A stretch of DNA of 64,000 nucleotides from Flavivirga spongiicola (GCF_030540825.1 NZ_JAUOEO010000001.1:2577001-2641000); one strand, 5' to 3'. Positions 33,765 through 42,964 are shown, counted from the stretch's first letter. Translations and numbers: made by a program. The notes: generated from the letters alone by a model not told the origin.

Positions 33765-33886
33765 AAAAAGCGAAGGCCCTAAATCTAACAATTTAGAACC
33801 TTCTTTAATTCTCCCTAAGAACTAATTAATAGCCCTGTAAAGGTATGTTCTAGATATGAAAAAAAAAATAAGCACTTCTACGTATT
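33765..33886 (-). ncRNA. Promoter-terminator module 2, candidate small RNA (about 65 nt)
   Basis: This has the same order as module 1: palindrome-like AATACGTAGAAGTGCTTATT (33886-33867), the identical 27-bp core with TACCTTTA (33823-33849), then a different terminator. That stem is GAAGG / CCTTC with inner CTAAAT / ATTTAG and a T run, 33803-33765. The module begins 2 bp after the stop codon of the response regulator gene. The DNA between the two modules shows no gene, only 13- and 26-codon frames. Confidence 0.5.
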
Positions 33887-33888
33887 TT

Positions 33889-34521
33889 TTAAAAATGAGC
33901 TTTATTTAAATTGGCCCAAATTGAAAGCGATGTAGGTTTGTTATCTAAGCCTAATTTGGCAACGATATTACTTCTATGCTTATCTACAGTACGAACAGAA
34001 ATTGATAAGTCTTCTGCAATATCATGACTGGTTTTGTTTTCGGAAATAAGTCTTACTATTTTTAGTTCGGACTTCGTTAACAAATTTAATACATCAGGCT
34101 TTTGTTCTAAATTGCTTGAGTTTAAATAAGATGCAATTTCTTCGCTAAAGTATGGAGTGCCATTTATAACATGCTTGATACAAGTTTCAATTTCTTCAAT
34201 GGCAAACTCTTTTAAAATATACCCAAAAACGTTAAACTCTTTAGCTTTATCATATAGGTCTTCTTCTTTATCAAAAGTGATAAGGATAATTTTGGTGTTT
34301 AAATGGTTTTTTTTACAGGCTTCGGCTATTTCCAGCCCTGTTTTATGTGGCATTCTTATATCTAGAATGGCTATTTCTGGTTTTAATTTTATTATAAGAG
34401 TATAGGCCGCATTTCCATCCTGGGCACTTCCTATTATATTATAACCTTTAGAAGTTAAAAAATCAGTTAGACCTCTTAACATCAACGGATGATCGTCAGC
34501 AATCACTATTGAGGTGTTCAT
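33889..34521 (-). CDS. LuxR/NarL-family response regulator
   Basis: 210 aa. The receiver domain has the acidic pair D9-D10, phospho-acceptor Asp54 (AILDIRMPHKTG) and the late Lys in GYILKEF. The C-terminal LuxR helix-turn-helix reads LTKSELKIVRLISENKTSHDIAEDLSISVRTVDKHRSNIVAKL. No histidine kinase is encoded next to it. It follows the retropepsin gene by 58 bp and is likely the last gene of the PKD-CHAT-protease operon. The palindromic modules directly after it are candidate targets. Confidence 0.9.
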   Translation of the reverse strand: MNTSIVIADDHPLMLRGLTDFLTSKGYNIIGSAQDGNAAYTLIIKLKPEIAILDIRMPHKTGLEIAEACKKNHLNTKIILITFDKEEDLYDKAKEFNVFGYILKEFAIEEIETCIKHVINGTPYFSEEIASYLNSSNLEQKPDVLNLLTKSELKIVRLISENKTSHDIAEDLSISVRTVDKHRSNIVAKLGLDNKPTSLSIWANLNKAHF

Positions 34522-34579
34522 TACTTGAGGAGAATTAAAATGCTATTAATTAAATATGTTGTTTGCGCTTACATATGTT

Positions 34580-35029
34580 TTATAGTTTTAAATATAGATA
34601 TTTCTTTTCATAATCTATAATAGCTTTAGCTTTTTTTAAAATATCAGCTCCAATAATTCCGTCGACAGGTTTAGAATTATGATTTATTAGAGCGGTATTT
34701 ACATGAGTGAGATTAAATAAAACTAGAACAACTTTACTGCGTTTCCATTTTCCAATCTTCAATTTGTTTTTTTTAGACATTTTGGTGTCCATATCTATAG
34801 CGCCTGCCCCAGCTGCTTTAATAATAGAATCTTCAGTTTTTAGTTTAAAAGTGTCAGCAGCTTCAAAACCTACACAAGAACTTGATGCTCCTGTATCTAA
34901 AATAAATAATCCTTTGTGACCATTAATCGTCGCTTTTATTTCAAAATGATTTGTTTTAGTTAGATGTAGCTTTACTTTAATATACCCTTTTTTATGAAGG
35001 AACTCCTGTAGTGTCTTTTCCTTTTCCAT
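34580..35029 (-). CDS. Retropepsin-like aspartic protease
   Basis: 149 aa with no signal peptide. It has the retroviral-type protease signature LFILDTGASSSCVG, catalytic Asp45, and the second conserved part VDGIIGADILKKAKAIIDY. Such single-domain proteases act as homodimers. Its start lies 38 bp inside the end of the CHAT gene, so the two are translationally coupled. The substrate is unknown; a partner of the CHAT protease is suggested by the coupling. Confidence 0.85.
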   Translation of the reverse strand: MEKEKTLQEFLHKKGYIKVKLHLTKTNHFEIKATINGHKGLFILDTGASSSCVGFEAADTFKLKTEDSIIKAAGAGAIDMDTKMSKKNKLKIGKWKRSKVVLVLFNLTHVNTALINHNSKPVDGIIGADILKKAKAIIDYEKKYLYLKL

Positions 35030-37589
35030 TAATTTTTTTAACTCTCAACAGTAAAAGTAATATAATCAGGAAGATAAATAGACCAATGAAGGCATAAATT
35101 AATTTACTAGCACTAGTTGGCTTTGTTAATTCACCATAATAAACAAAAGCACTCCAGTAATAAGGTGATTTTTTTATATTGCTAATGGAGTCATCTTTCA
35201 AATAATCTAATTTTGATTGATGGTTTGAAGTATTAGCGGATTTATTGTCACTATAATTTTTATAAAAGGACTGCATAATTTGAGACGTAGATAGATCGTT
35301 TATTTGCCATAAAGAAAACAAGACGTTTTGTGCTCCGGCGTATTGAAATCCCCTAGCGATACTCATGGCCCCTTCTCCTTTGTATAATGCCCCAACACCT
35401 GTTTCACAGGCACTTAAAACGACAAGGTTTGTGTTTAGATTGAGGCTGTATAGCTCGTTTAAAAACATCGTGTTTTTATAAAATTCAATATTTGCTGAGG
35501 TTGAAAAATCACCACTGCTAGCATGCGTAGATAAATGAATAATACTATAGTCCGGACTATTTTTAATGAAGGCTTCTTTAGTTGCCTGATCCTTTAAAAA
35601 AAGAGTGGACTGCATTTCTTCTTTTATAGCATTTGCCTCGTCGATAGAATGGATTAAACTATTTTTTGTTTTTTCAAATACGGGAAAGATACCAAGAAGG
35701 TTATTGGTGTTATTTTTTTCTTCTTTTTTTAGATAAAATGCTGTGCTTGTATTGTAAATGATGTTTTGCTTTTGTACAACAAATGGCATTTTTGAAAAAT
35801 TTGTTGTATTCGTTTTAGAAGTCAGTAAAGCTTCAAATGGTATAAAATTTAATAATCCATCCGGGATAATGATAGCATTTTTAAAGGTTGTCATTTTTGC
35901 AAGATTCAGGATGTTATAAAGTGTGAAAGCAGCCGTTGTAAATTTGCTTATATCATTATTTATTACGGATGCAGTATCAAATAAATGAATAAAATCTGAG
36001 ATCTGTTTTTTGGTAGCATCATTCAAATTAATTTTACTAAGATTAATACCATCATTTGAAATTATAAATTGATAGATGTTTTTTTTGCCATAAAAATATT
36101 CAACCAAAACGGCTTCATCTTTTAATAGCTTATTTTGTAGGTCATCAATCAAAAAATTAGGAACTCCTAACTCAGGGTATTTTTTATTTATAGCTTCTTT
36201 TAGTATTTTTAATTTAATGCTTATTTCATTCAAATCTGAGCTTAAGGCTGTAATTACCGAAGCTTGAGATTTACCTAATTGTTCATTTATTAGGAGGTTA
36301 GTTGTTTTTTCTTGTTTTTTTAATAAATGAGCTTCTTTAAGTAGTAAATTATCGTTAGGATATTTACTTAAAAGCATTTTTTTTAAAGACTGTTCTTTTA
36401 ATATTCCCGATTTATTCAATTCTGCATATTGAAAGGCTGTGAATAAAAGTGTGTCATTTGGCGTGTTTTGGTATTCATTAAAGATAATATCTATGCATTT
36501 TTCACTACGAATTCTGTTGCCTGCTTGATTCGATCTTTTGTTTTCTTGAGAGGTCCAGTTATTTTCTAATAATCGTGACACATAAAAACTTAAATCATAG
36601 TAGCTAAGTGCCGATTTATAGTTTTTTTGAAGCGTAGCGTATAAATCAAAAATAGCTATAAAGGTATTTTCAGCATATAAGTTGCTTTTATTAATAGATC
36701 CAATGGACTTTATATTTGGCAATAACGTTTGGAGTGCTAAATTCAAACCGTTTTTAGCTTCGTTTAAATTGTTTAATAGTTTGCTAAGCTGCGCTTCTTC
36801 GAAATAAAGTTTTGCGAGTTTTCTTCTAGACAAGCTGTCCTTATAAATATGTGTTTTTGCCACATTGAAGGCTTTTAATGCCTCTATATAATTGCCATTT
36901 TGTAACTGGATTAGATAATTGTTTCTATGCTGATTATAGGGAGTATTATTGATTGTTTTAGGAATGTCCGAAACATTATTTATGGCATTTAATGCTATTT
37001 GGCTCTCAATATTTAACTGAGTGATTTTTTGTTTTTGTTGTTTATTCAGGTTTTGTTTATTAAGATAACTGGAAGTTAGATTTAATACGGTTTCATACTT
37101 TCCAGTAGTTTTATATAAAATGGCTAGATTAATGGTGCCACTTGTTTGATGTTTTATATGATTGTTTTTTTCTGCTAAAAAGATATATTGCTTTATTATA
37201 TTTTCGGCATTTGTATAATCACCCGTTTTAGTATATAGATTGCCCAGAGGGATCAAGCAGCTTTCAATAATATCGAAATCAGAAAGTTTTGAAAGCTCAT
37301 TTGTTTTAAAACGGTTTAAAGCGTCTTCAAAAATTGAGATCGCCTCTTTTAGCAACGAGTTTTGATCTAAATAATATCCTTTATGACATTGTAAAAAAAC
37401 AAGTGCTAATTGCTCACTTTTGCTTTTTGCTTGTTTTTTGAATGTAGATTCTTGTTCACTTAAAAGTTTCAGCGAAGCATGATTCTGATTACTGATAAAT
37501 GTTTCGGTCGCTACATAGATGTTTTCTTCTAAATTTTGAGAAAACGCCATGCCATAAATTAAAAAGAAAATTAGACCTAGTTTTTTCAT
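34992..37589 (-). CDS. TPR-CHAT caspase-like protease with C-terminal membrane anchor
   Basis: 865 aa with a signal peptide (residues 1-18), many tetratricopeptide-like helical repeats up to about residue 430, and a CHAT domain (about 490-825). The catalytic dyad is visible: His689 in HLSTHASSG and Cys728 in LSACETGVG. A membrane helix at 830-849 ends with a short basic tail. The protease would therefore lie in the periplasm, tethered to the inner membrane. It is 40 bp downstream of the PKD protein gene and overlaps the retropepsin gene. Confidence 0.88.
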   Translation of the reverse strand: MKKLGLIFFLIYGMAFSQNLEENIYVATETFISNQNHASLKLLSEQESTFKKQAKSKSEQLALVFLQCHKGYYLDQNSLLKEAISIFEDALNRFKTNELSKLSDFDIIESCLIPLGNLYTKTGDYTNAENIIKQYIFLAEKNNHIKHQTSGTINLAILYKTTGKYETVLNLTSSYLNKQNLNKQQKQKITQLNIESQIALNAINNVSDIPKTINNTPYNQHRNNYLIQLQNGNYIEALKAFNVAKTHIYKDSLSRRKLAKLYFEEAQLSKLLNNLNEAKNGLNLALQTLLPNIKSIGSINKSNLYAENTFIAIFDLYATLQKNYKSALSYYDLSFYVSRLLENNWTSQENKRSNQAGNRIRSEKCIDIIFNEYQNTPNDTLLFTAFQYAELNKSGILKEQSLKKMLLSKYPNDNLLLKEAHLLKKQEKTTNLLINEQLGKSQASVITALSSDLNEISIKLKILKEAINKKYPELGVPNFLIDDLQNKLLKDEAVLVEYFYGKKNIYQFIISNDGINLSKINLNDATKKQISDFIHLFDTASVINNDISKFTTAAFTLYNILNLAKMTTFKNAIIIPDGLLNFIPFEALLTSKTNTTNFSKMPFVVQKQNIIYNTSTAFYLKKEEKNNTNNLLGIFPVFEKTKNSLIHSIDEANAIKEEMQSTLFLKDQATKEAFIKNSPDYSIIHLSTHASSGDFSTSANIEFYKNTMFLNELYSLNLNTNLVVLSACETGVGALYKGEGAMSIARGFQYAGAQNVLFSLWQINDLSTSQIMQSFYKNYSDNKSANTSNHQSKLDYLKDDSISNIKKSPYYWSAFVYYGELTKPTSASKLIYAFIGLFIFLIILLLLLRVKKINGKGKDTTGVPS

Positions 37590-37629
37590 AAGAATGAGTT
37601 GCCAAAATGAAGTTTATTTGATATTAGCT

Positions 37630-39585
37630 TCAGAATTTCCAAATAGCATAGAATTGCCAATAGTTAAAATTATCTTCAAAATTCATGATATAACGGGCAC
37701 CCATACTTGGACCAATTCTAGCAAAACCAGCTGTGGCTTCAAACAATAAACCTGTTCTTAAATTGGTAAAAGAATTAGTTTCATTAATATTATTCGTCAT
37801 AGTGTTAAAAACAGGTACACCCGGTTCCACACCTTCAAATTGTTCTATAAAAATAGTTTGGTTTTGTTTTTCACTAAGAGAAATGGTGTTTTGCAAACCA
37901 GCACCTAGACCTATGTAGTTATTCACGTTATATCTAATTAAAACTGGAATATCCCAGTCAATATTTTCATAAGAAACATCGGTAGTGGTGCGTTGTAAAA
38001 ACCGAAAGCCTTGTGCTTCCTGTATAAACTCTTCTCTAACATTGGTGTTTGCTTCATAATTATGAAAATTATTCATTAACTCCACTTGCCAATACCACCT
38101 ATAAGATTTAAAAGGAGATAATGTCGCACCAAAAAAGTAACTCTCAGAATTTTTTAAGTCGTTAAACGAATTATAGCCCATTTTAGCACCAATGGATATT
38201 CCTGGTAAAAACCGAGTCGTTGAATAGTTCGTAATAATCGGGTCATTTTTATCAAAAATAATGGCCGTTCTACTTTTTGTTTTTTTCTTATGAAAATCTT
38301 TAGCAAACTTAATGCTGTATTTTACGAAACCTTTTGTCGAATCGTATTCTTTTACATTTTTTTGTTCGCTTCCGGGAAGATAAATATTCTTAAAAGTAAA
38401 GATAGCCTGAGTACTTGTAAACGTGGTGTCTAAACAACTATACAGAACATCTCGTTTTGGGCATATATCACATTTGGGATACATGTCCATAACCTTTAAA
38501 GTCGATTTGTCCAGCATTTCAGGAATATCAGTTTCCAACCGTATGGTTCTTGCAGGACCTTCACCATTATTTTGAAACTTAATTTTATATTTTAAGGTTT
38601 TAAAACGGACTAATCTATAATTCATAAAAGTACCATTTGATGACATTTTGTTAGGATCATGCGAGGTAACAATTTCCATTTCCATGTCTTTTACTTTATG
38701 ATTATCATAGTTGTTATCCGGAATATAAATACCGCGAACCGATATAATAGCACTGGTATCTTTAACCATTTCCGGGGTCGTTTTAAAACTAAAAAAGATA
38801 TGGCGTTCTTCATTAGGTTGCATGTTATTGAATTCCAAAAGGCTCCAGTCTTTATAATATGCTTGAGATTCTGCGATGGTTAAAGGCAGATTTGTTTTTT
38901 CCGTTGAATCCTGTAATACGATACTTGAATTAATAAGATCATTATTTAAAGAAGCTAAGTACGTGCCTTCATTATCAATGTTATTTGTATATGCAAACTC
39001 GTCTGTTGAAATGTTTTTTTCTTTATGATGCGTCCTGGCTTCCAACAATTCAAAATTATTGGTTTTATATTTAAGCTCATTATAGAACAGGTATATTTTG
39101 CCATTGGTTACATAATTCTTAATATTTTTATAACTCATTATGGTTACTATTTCTTCTTCGGGAACAGGTTCACGGTTGCGTTTTAACGTAAAGTCTTTGT
39201 CCATGATCGCTAAATCTTCATAATCGGTTGTTATGGAATTAATAGCAATTTTTTTAGGTCTTGTTGTTGGTGGTTTGCCCGTATCGTAATTATTGGTAGC
39301 CCATAACTTTACTTCATATTCGCCTATACTTTTGTACACATGCTTTGGTTTTTCTTCGGTGCTATAATGCCCGTCACCAAATTCCCAGTAATGGGTGTAA
39401 AATGCTTTCGGTGCACCAGCTATTTGATTTAAAGTAGGTGTTTCCGGAGTGAAAATTATTTCATTTCCCTTAGTTGTGTTATTAATAGTTGCTGTTCTTG
39501 TAAGGGTGTCGTTTACAAGTAGCTGTTGGGAGTAACTATAGGCATACATAAATGAGAAGCAAATAAAAAGGAAAAGTTTGTTCAT
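37630..39585 (-). CDS. PKD-domain protein with C-terminal outer-membrane-barrel-like domain
   Basis: 651 aa with a signal peptide (ends near YSYSQ), one PKD domain at about residues 45-110 (HYWEFGDGHYSTEEKPKHVYKSIGEYEVKLWATN) and a middle beta-rich region with a paired-Cys loop CDICPKRDVLYSC. A C-terminal barrel-type domain begins GISIGAKMGYNSF and ends FYAIWKF. It is probably cell-surface or outer membrane located. It is the first long gene of the operon that continues with the CHAT and aspartic proteases. Confidence 0.75.
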   Translation of the reverse strand: MNKLFLFICFSFMYAYSYSQQLLVNDTLTRTATINNTTKGNEIIFTPETPTLNQIAGAPKAFYTHYWEFGDGHYSTEEKPKHVYKSIGEYEVKLWATNNYDTGKPPTTRPKKIAINSITTDYEDLAIMDKDFTLKRNREPVPEEEIVTIMSYKNIKNYVTNGKIYLFYNELKYKTNNFELLEARTHHKEKNISTDEFAYTNNIDNEGTYLASLNNDLINSSIVLQDSTEKTNLPLTIAESQAYYKDWSLLEFNNMQPNEERHIFFSFKTTPEMVKDTSAIISVRGIYIPDNNYDNHKVKDMEMEIVTSHDPNKMSSNGTFMNYRLVRFKTLKYKIKFQNNGEGPARTIRLETDIPEMLDKSTLKVMDMYPKCDICPKRDVLYSCLDTTFTSTQAIFTFKNIYLPGSEQKNVKEYDSTKGFVKYSIKFAKDFHKKKTKSRTAIIFDKNDPIITNYSTTRFLPGISIGAKMGYNSFNDLKNSESYFFGATLSPFKSYRWYWQVELMNNFHNYEANTNVREEFIQEAQGFRFLQRTTTDVSYENIDWDIPVLIRYNVNNYIGLGAGLQNTISLSEKQNQTIFIEQFEGVEPGVPVFNTMTNNINETNSFTNLRTGLLFEATAGFARIGPSMGARYIMNFEDNFNYWQFYAIWKF

Positions 39586-39656
39586 GAAAATTATGGTTAA
39601 ATAGGTTTAAATATACAAAAAGTGCCATCTTTAAAATAGTTTTGCATGATTCTGTC

Positions 39657-39758
39657 TTAGCATGAGATATTAAAATTAGACGCTATAACCATTATATTAG
39701 CAACTAGTACTAATAGTATGATTATTATCGCAATCAATATAAACATGGCTTTTTTCAT
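39657..39758 (-). CDS. 33-residue single-helix membrane microprotein upstream of the PKD-CHAT operon
   Basis: ATG at 39758, TAA at 39657. The peptide starts MKKAMFILIAIIIILLVLV and ends with ASNFNISC, so it is one membrane helix with a Lys-Lys start and a terminal Cys. It lies 71 bp before the PKD gene on the same strand. A near-palindrome TTTTGTAT-ttat-ATACAAAA (39766-39785) lies just upstream. Small size keeps confidence low. Confidence 0.45.
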   Translation of the reverse strand: MKKAMFILIAIIIILLVLVANIMVIASNFNISC

Positions 39759-39848
39759 TATGTTGTTTTGTATTTATATACAAAACATGGGGATTTTGTT
39801 ACCTATTTTTAAATAAAAATTAGAAGTGCAATTATAACAAAACAAAAT

Positions 39849-39920
39849 AAAAGAGAGAGGGTTATCAATGTTGTTGAAGTCTTAGCTTCACCGTGTATAC
39901 TAACCTTATTTCTCTCTTTT
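39849..39920. other. Imperfect inverted repeat in a gene-free stretch
   Basis: AAAAGAGAGA (39849-39858) and TCTCTCTTTT (39911-39920) pair, with GGTTA/TAACC pairing inside and GAAG/CTTC further in. This fills part of the 437 bp between the microprotein gene and the accessory island; the remaining sequence to 40167 shows no frame or motif I can name. It may be a terminator or a recombination scar. Confidence 0.4.
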
Positions 39921-40195
39921 GTTCTTTCTGATTTATACCCCTAAATTTAATAGATTTGTAAACTTAAGAAATGTATAGTTCATTGCTGCGTCAGGCTAAC
40001 AGTTTGATAGTTTTATGTTTGCAAAACCACTATTAAAGCAGTTTAGTTATGTTTTTTTATATTTCAGGTTTTGAAAACCCGTTTTTATAAAGTTTAAACA
40101 GCTTAAATAGCTCATTACTTATTCCGATAATTTAATTGTATTTTCACGCAACGAACCATAGAAACACGTTACCACATATAAAAACTGAACGCAAA

Positions 40196-40954
40196 TTGAA
40201 ATCTATAATTACAATATTTATTTTTATCACTTTTCATTCATTTAGTCAAAACCTGAAAGAATTTGAAACAAAAATTGAAATGAACTTCGATTTTGGAATT
40301 CAAGTACAGAATGACTGGAAAGAAAGAAACCAATTGTTTAAAGATTTAGAATCTGAAAAGAAAAGTTGGGACAATCTGACTGAAAAAGAGTTGAAACTGT
40401 TTGAAAAATATGACGAGACTTATAACACAATGTGGGATATTGAAGGTGGTGGTTGCAGCTGGTATTGTGGTGCTGGAGATTATACAGTTAACTCTTCATC
40501 ATTTTTAAAAAATCAGAATAAAAATTCTTATGAGATAAATAACATCAATGATTTTAGTTATCAAACAGCTTGGGTTGAAGGAATAAAAGGTTACGGAATT
40601 GGAGAATTTATTGAGTTCACATTTGTTCCAAAACATCCGAGAGTAACAGTTATTAAAATTGCTAATGGTTATATAAAAAGTAAGGAAGCTTGGAAAAATA
40701 ATTCGCGAGTAAAGAAACTTAAAATGTATGTTAACGATACAGTTTATGGAATAATTAATCTAAAAGATGTTTATTCTTTACAATCAATTAAATTAGAAAA
40801 ACCAATTGGACATTCTGAAAGAAAAGATTATGAAAAACTACAAAAGATGCCAAAATGGAAAATAAGATTTGAGATTATGGAAGTTTATAAAGGAGATAAG
40901 TACGATGACACAGCAATATCCGAAATATTTTTTGACGGAATAGATGTGCATTAA
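40196..40954 (+). CDS. Secreted protein with NADase-type glycan-binding (discoidin-like) domain
   Basis: The TTG at 40196 is preferred; it gives a clean signal peptide (IITIFIFITFHSFSQ) and lies 19 bp after the unit boundary. An ATG frame opens at 40136 but crosses that boundary. The mature protein has a Cys pair in GGGCSWYCGAGD. Its C-terminal half (TAWVEGIKGYGIGEFIEFTF, IKIANGYIKSKEAWKNNSRVKKLKM) matches the discoidin-like domain known from NAD glycohydrolase-type proteins. No catalytic domain is apparent. Confidence 0.7.
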   Translation: MKSIITIFIFITFHSFSQNLKEFETKIEMNFDFGIQVQNDWKERNQLFKDLESEKKSWDNLTEKELKLFEKYDETYNTMWDIEGGGCSWYCGAGDYTVNSSSFLKNQNKNSYEINNINDFSYQTAWVEGIKGYGIGEFIEFTFVPKHPRVTVIKIANGYIKSKEAWKNNSRVKKLKMYVNDTVYGIINLKDVYSLQSIKLEKPIGHSERKDYEKLQKMPKWKIRFEIMEVYKGDKYDDTAISEIFFDGIDVH

Positions 40955-40962
40955 AAATTACG

Positions 40963-41097
40963 TGTGGTAACACCGTATAAAATTTATTGCTAGTTCTAGC
41001 CTACTTACGAAAATCCTCACGGATTTTCTATTCGGTTTTTATTTGCTAAATTAAGTGCTTAAACACGCAACAAATCATATACAAATACTTTAGCCAC
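40963..41097. other. Spacer 1 of the cassette-like array
   Basis: It begins TGTGGTAACACCGTATAAAA and ends with TTAGCCAC, the start tag of the next unit. The interior has a hairpin GAAAATCCTCACGGATTTTC and the segment GCCTACTTACG, both shared with the spacers at 45971 and 45291. Confidence 0.6.
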
Positions 41098-41113
41098 AAT
41101 CAGAAATACGAAA

Positions 41114-41815
41114 ATGGAAGAAAAAGAGAAGCCAAGACTTTCGAGATTAACAGCTATTCTTACCCAACTGCAATCCAAAAGAATTATTACAGCAAAACAA
41201 CTGGCCGAAAAGCATGATGTAAGTGTAAGAACTATTTATAGAGATATTCGCACACTCGAAAAATCAGGAATACCTATTGTGACCGAAGAAGGAAAAGGCT
41301 ATTCTATCATGGAAGGCTATCATCTTCCACCTGTTCTTTTCACAGAAGACGAAGCCAATGCATTAATCACTATTGAACAATTAGCTATTAAAAACAAAGA
41401 CCTCTCATTTGTTAAAAACGTAACTAGTGCCATAGAAAAAATAAAAGCCATTTTACGATACTCTCAAAAGGGGAACGCAGATTTGTTGGCGGACCGAATT
41501 TATTTTAGCGGGAACAACAATGAAGAAAAAACGAGCAGCAACCTAATGCAGATACAATCGGCTATTACCCAATATAAAGTTATAGCAATTGACTATACTT
41601 CTTCTGAAAATAAACGAACCACTCGAGAAATTGAGCCTTTTGCTATCTACAGCATCCATGGAGATTTCCTACTAGTCGCCTTTTGTCGATTACGCAATGA
41701 TTTTAGACACTTCAGAATAGATTTTATTGAAAAGCTTGTGACTGAAAGCCAAACATTTAGTCCACACAATATGACCATAAAGGAGTATTTCGAAAAATAT
41801 GTAAAAAATCAATAA
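41114..41815 (+). CDS. WYL-domain transcriptional regulator (YafY/DeoR-type HTH)
   Basis: 233 aa with an N-terminal HTH_11 domain (RITAILTQLQSKRIITAKQLAEKHDVSVRTIYRDIRTLEKSGIPIV as split along residues 10-55) and a WYL ligand-sensing region (YKVIAIDYTSSENKRTTREIEPFAIYSIHGDFLLVAF). It is followed 68 bp later by a DUF4345 gene in the same unit, which it probably controls. TTGACA-type sequence after its stop is seen but not needed to explain expression. Confidence 0.88.
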   Translation: MEEKEKPRLSRLTAILTQLQSKRIITAKQLAEKHDVSVRTIYRDIRTLEKSGIPIVTEEGKGYSIMEGYHLPPVLFTEDEANALITIEQLAIKNKDLSFVKNVTSAIEKIKAILRYSQKGNADLLADRIYFSGNNNEEKTSSNLMQIQSAITQYKVIAIDYTSSENKRTTREIEPFAIYSIHGDFLLVAFCRLRNDFRHFRIDFIEKLVTESQTFSPHNMTIKEYFEKYVKNQ

Positions 41816-41883
41816 TACCCTTGACACACCTCTGTCACAGCCACAATTTACATTTGCAGAAATATTAATTAAAAAATCTAAAA

Positions 41884-42276
41884 ATGGAAATCATCAGAAT
41901 CGTAATCTTAACATTATCAGCTTTAATGCTTGTCTTTGTAGGTATAATGAGGTTAAGCAACCCAATAAAAACATATTTAAAAAGCTCAGGAATCAGACTA
42001 GAAAATGATACCAGTTTATTAAATGAAATGAGAGGAGTTGCTGCAGTAATGCTTTGTGCAGGAATCATTATTTTACTTGGAACATTTATCGAAAAGTTAA
42101 CTTTTAATTCGCATTTAGTCGCTTCATTAATTTTTCTAGGCTTTGCAATTGGCAGGTTAATAAGCCTAAAAGCTGATGGAAAGCCGAGTAAGCAAATTAC
42201 TCAAGGAATTTTATTTGAAATTATATTAGGTGTTGCAAATGCTTTTTGCCTGATTAATGTTTTAGGTCAAGTATAA
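41884..42276 (+). CDS. DUF4345-like four-helix membrane protein
   Basis: 130 aa with four hydrophobic helices and the pattern RLSNPIKTYLKSSGIRLENDTSLLNEMRG between helices 1 and 2, typical of small DUF4345 proteins. Function unknown. Paired with the WYL regulator upstream in one unit of the array. Confidence 0.75.
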   Translation: MEIIRIVILTLSALMLVFVGIMRLSNPIKTYLKSSGIRLENDTSLLNEMRGVAAVMLCAGIIILLGTFIEKLTFNSHLVASLIFLGFAIGRLISLKADGKPSKQITQGILFEIILGVANAFCLINVLGQV

Positions 42277-42286
42277 AATAATGCCA

Positions 42287-42423
42287 GTGGCTAACACGGT
42301 GTATAAGCAATAGCGGTTTGAGTTAGCACCCAAACCGCTATTTCATTTTATTAAAGTATATTGTCAACTGAAAGGTAGTTGCGTAAAATCCGCTACTACT
42401 CATGCACGAACACGTTGTGCTTA
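42287..42423. other. Spacer 2 of the cassette-like array with terminator hairpin
   Basis: It begins GTGGCTAACACGGTGTATAA and ends GTTGTGCTTA. Inside, AATAGCGGTTTG (42309-42320) pairs with CAAACCGCTATT (42331-42342) to form a 12-bp stem. The same hairpin with one base pair changed is at 53367-53399. Confidence 0.65.
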
Positions 42424-42463
42424 ATTATGCCATATACAGAATATCGAGAGGATAAAAAGAAAA

Positions 42464-42964
42464 ATGGATAAATCTATTTTGAGAAGAAACATTATCAACC
42501 TATATCAGTTCATTAAAGAATATTACTATTTCATCTTATCTCCTTTTATTATAGTTGTTTTTTTTCTAGTTTATTTTAACAATCAAATTGAAAAAGATGA
42601 TATAAAAGAAAATCTGACTATGACTTATGGAAAAATATATGGTTCATCAAATATTTATAAAAAATACAGTAAGCGAAACTTTAGATATAAATTTACATTT
42701 GACGGAAAAATATATACTGGAACTTCAACTGGATATATAACTGATGGGGTAAAAGAAGGAAAGATTTATAAAGTTGAATTCTCTAAAGAAAACCCTAGAC
42801 ATAACCGAATGATTTTTGATATCGAATATGAACAAAGGCTAATTTTAGACCAAAAGGGACAAGTAGCAGATACAAGCTATGTTCAAGTAGGGCAAAAATT
42901 TAGAAATAAAATGAAAGAGATAGTTGAAGAATATAAATTCAAAACTGATAGTATAAAAAACTAA
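42464..42964 (+). CDS. Hypothetical protein with one N-terminal membrane helix
   Basis: 166 aa with a membrane segment at about residues 22-41 and a soluble tail that contains FRYKFTFDGKIYTGTSTGYITDGVKEGKIYKVEFSKENP, a small beta-rich segment. I recognise no family. Its stop codon TAA forms the first three bases of the unit's end tag TAAGCACAAC, so gene and boundary are fused. Confidence 0.7.
   Translation: MDKSILRRNIINLYQFIKEYYYFILSPFIIVVFFLVYFNNQIEKDDIKENLTMTYGKIYGSSNIYKKYSKRNFRYKFTFDGKIYTGTSTGYITDGVKEGKIYKVEFSKENPRHNRMIFDIEYEQRLILDQKGQVADTSYVQVGQKFRNKMKEIVEEYKFKTDSIKN

Noticed and set aside
33590..33770. 13- and 26-codon frames between the duplicated promoter modules
   Set aside because: No hydrophobic or conserved pattern; the 26-codon one has a weak resemblance to the regulator HTH (NKTSDI versus NKTSHDI), so it may be a decayed duplicate rather than a gene.
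40136..40195. ATG start at 40136 for the glycan-binding-domain gene
   Set aside because: It crosses the unit boundary tag at 40168-40176 and gives 20 polar residues before the signal peptide; the TTG at 40196 fits better.
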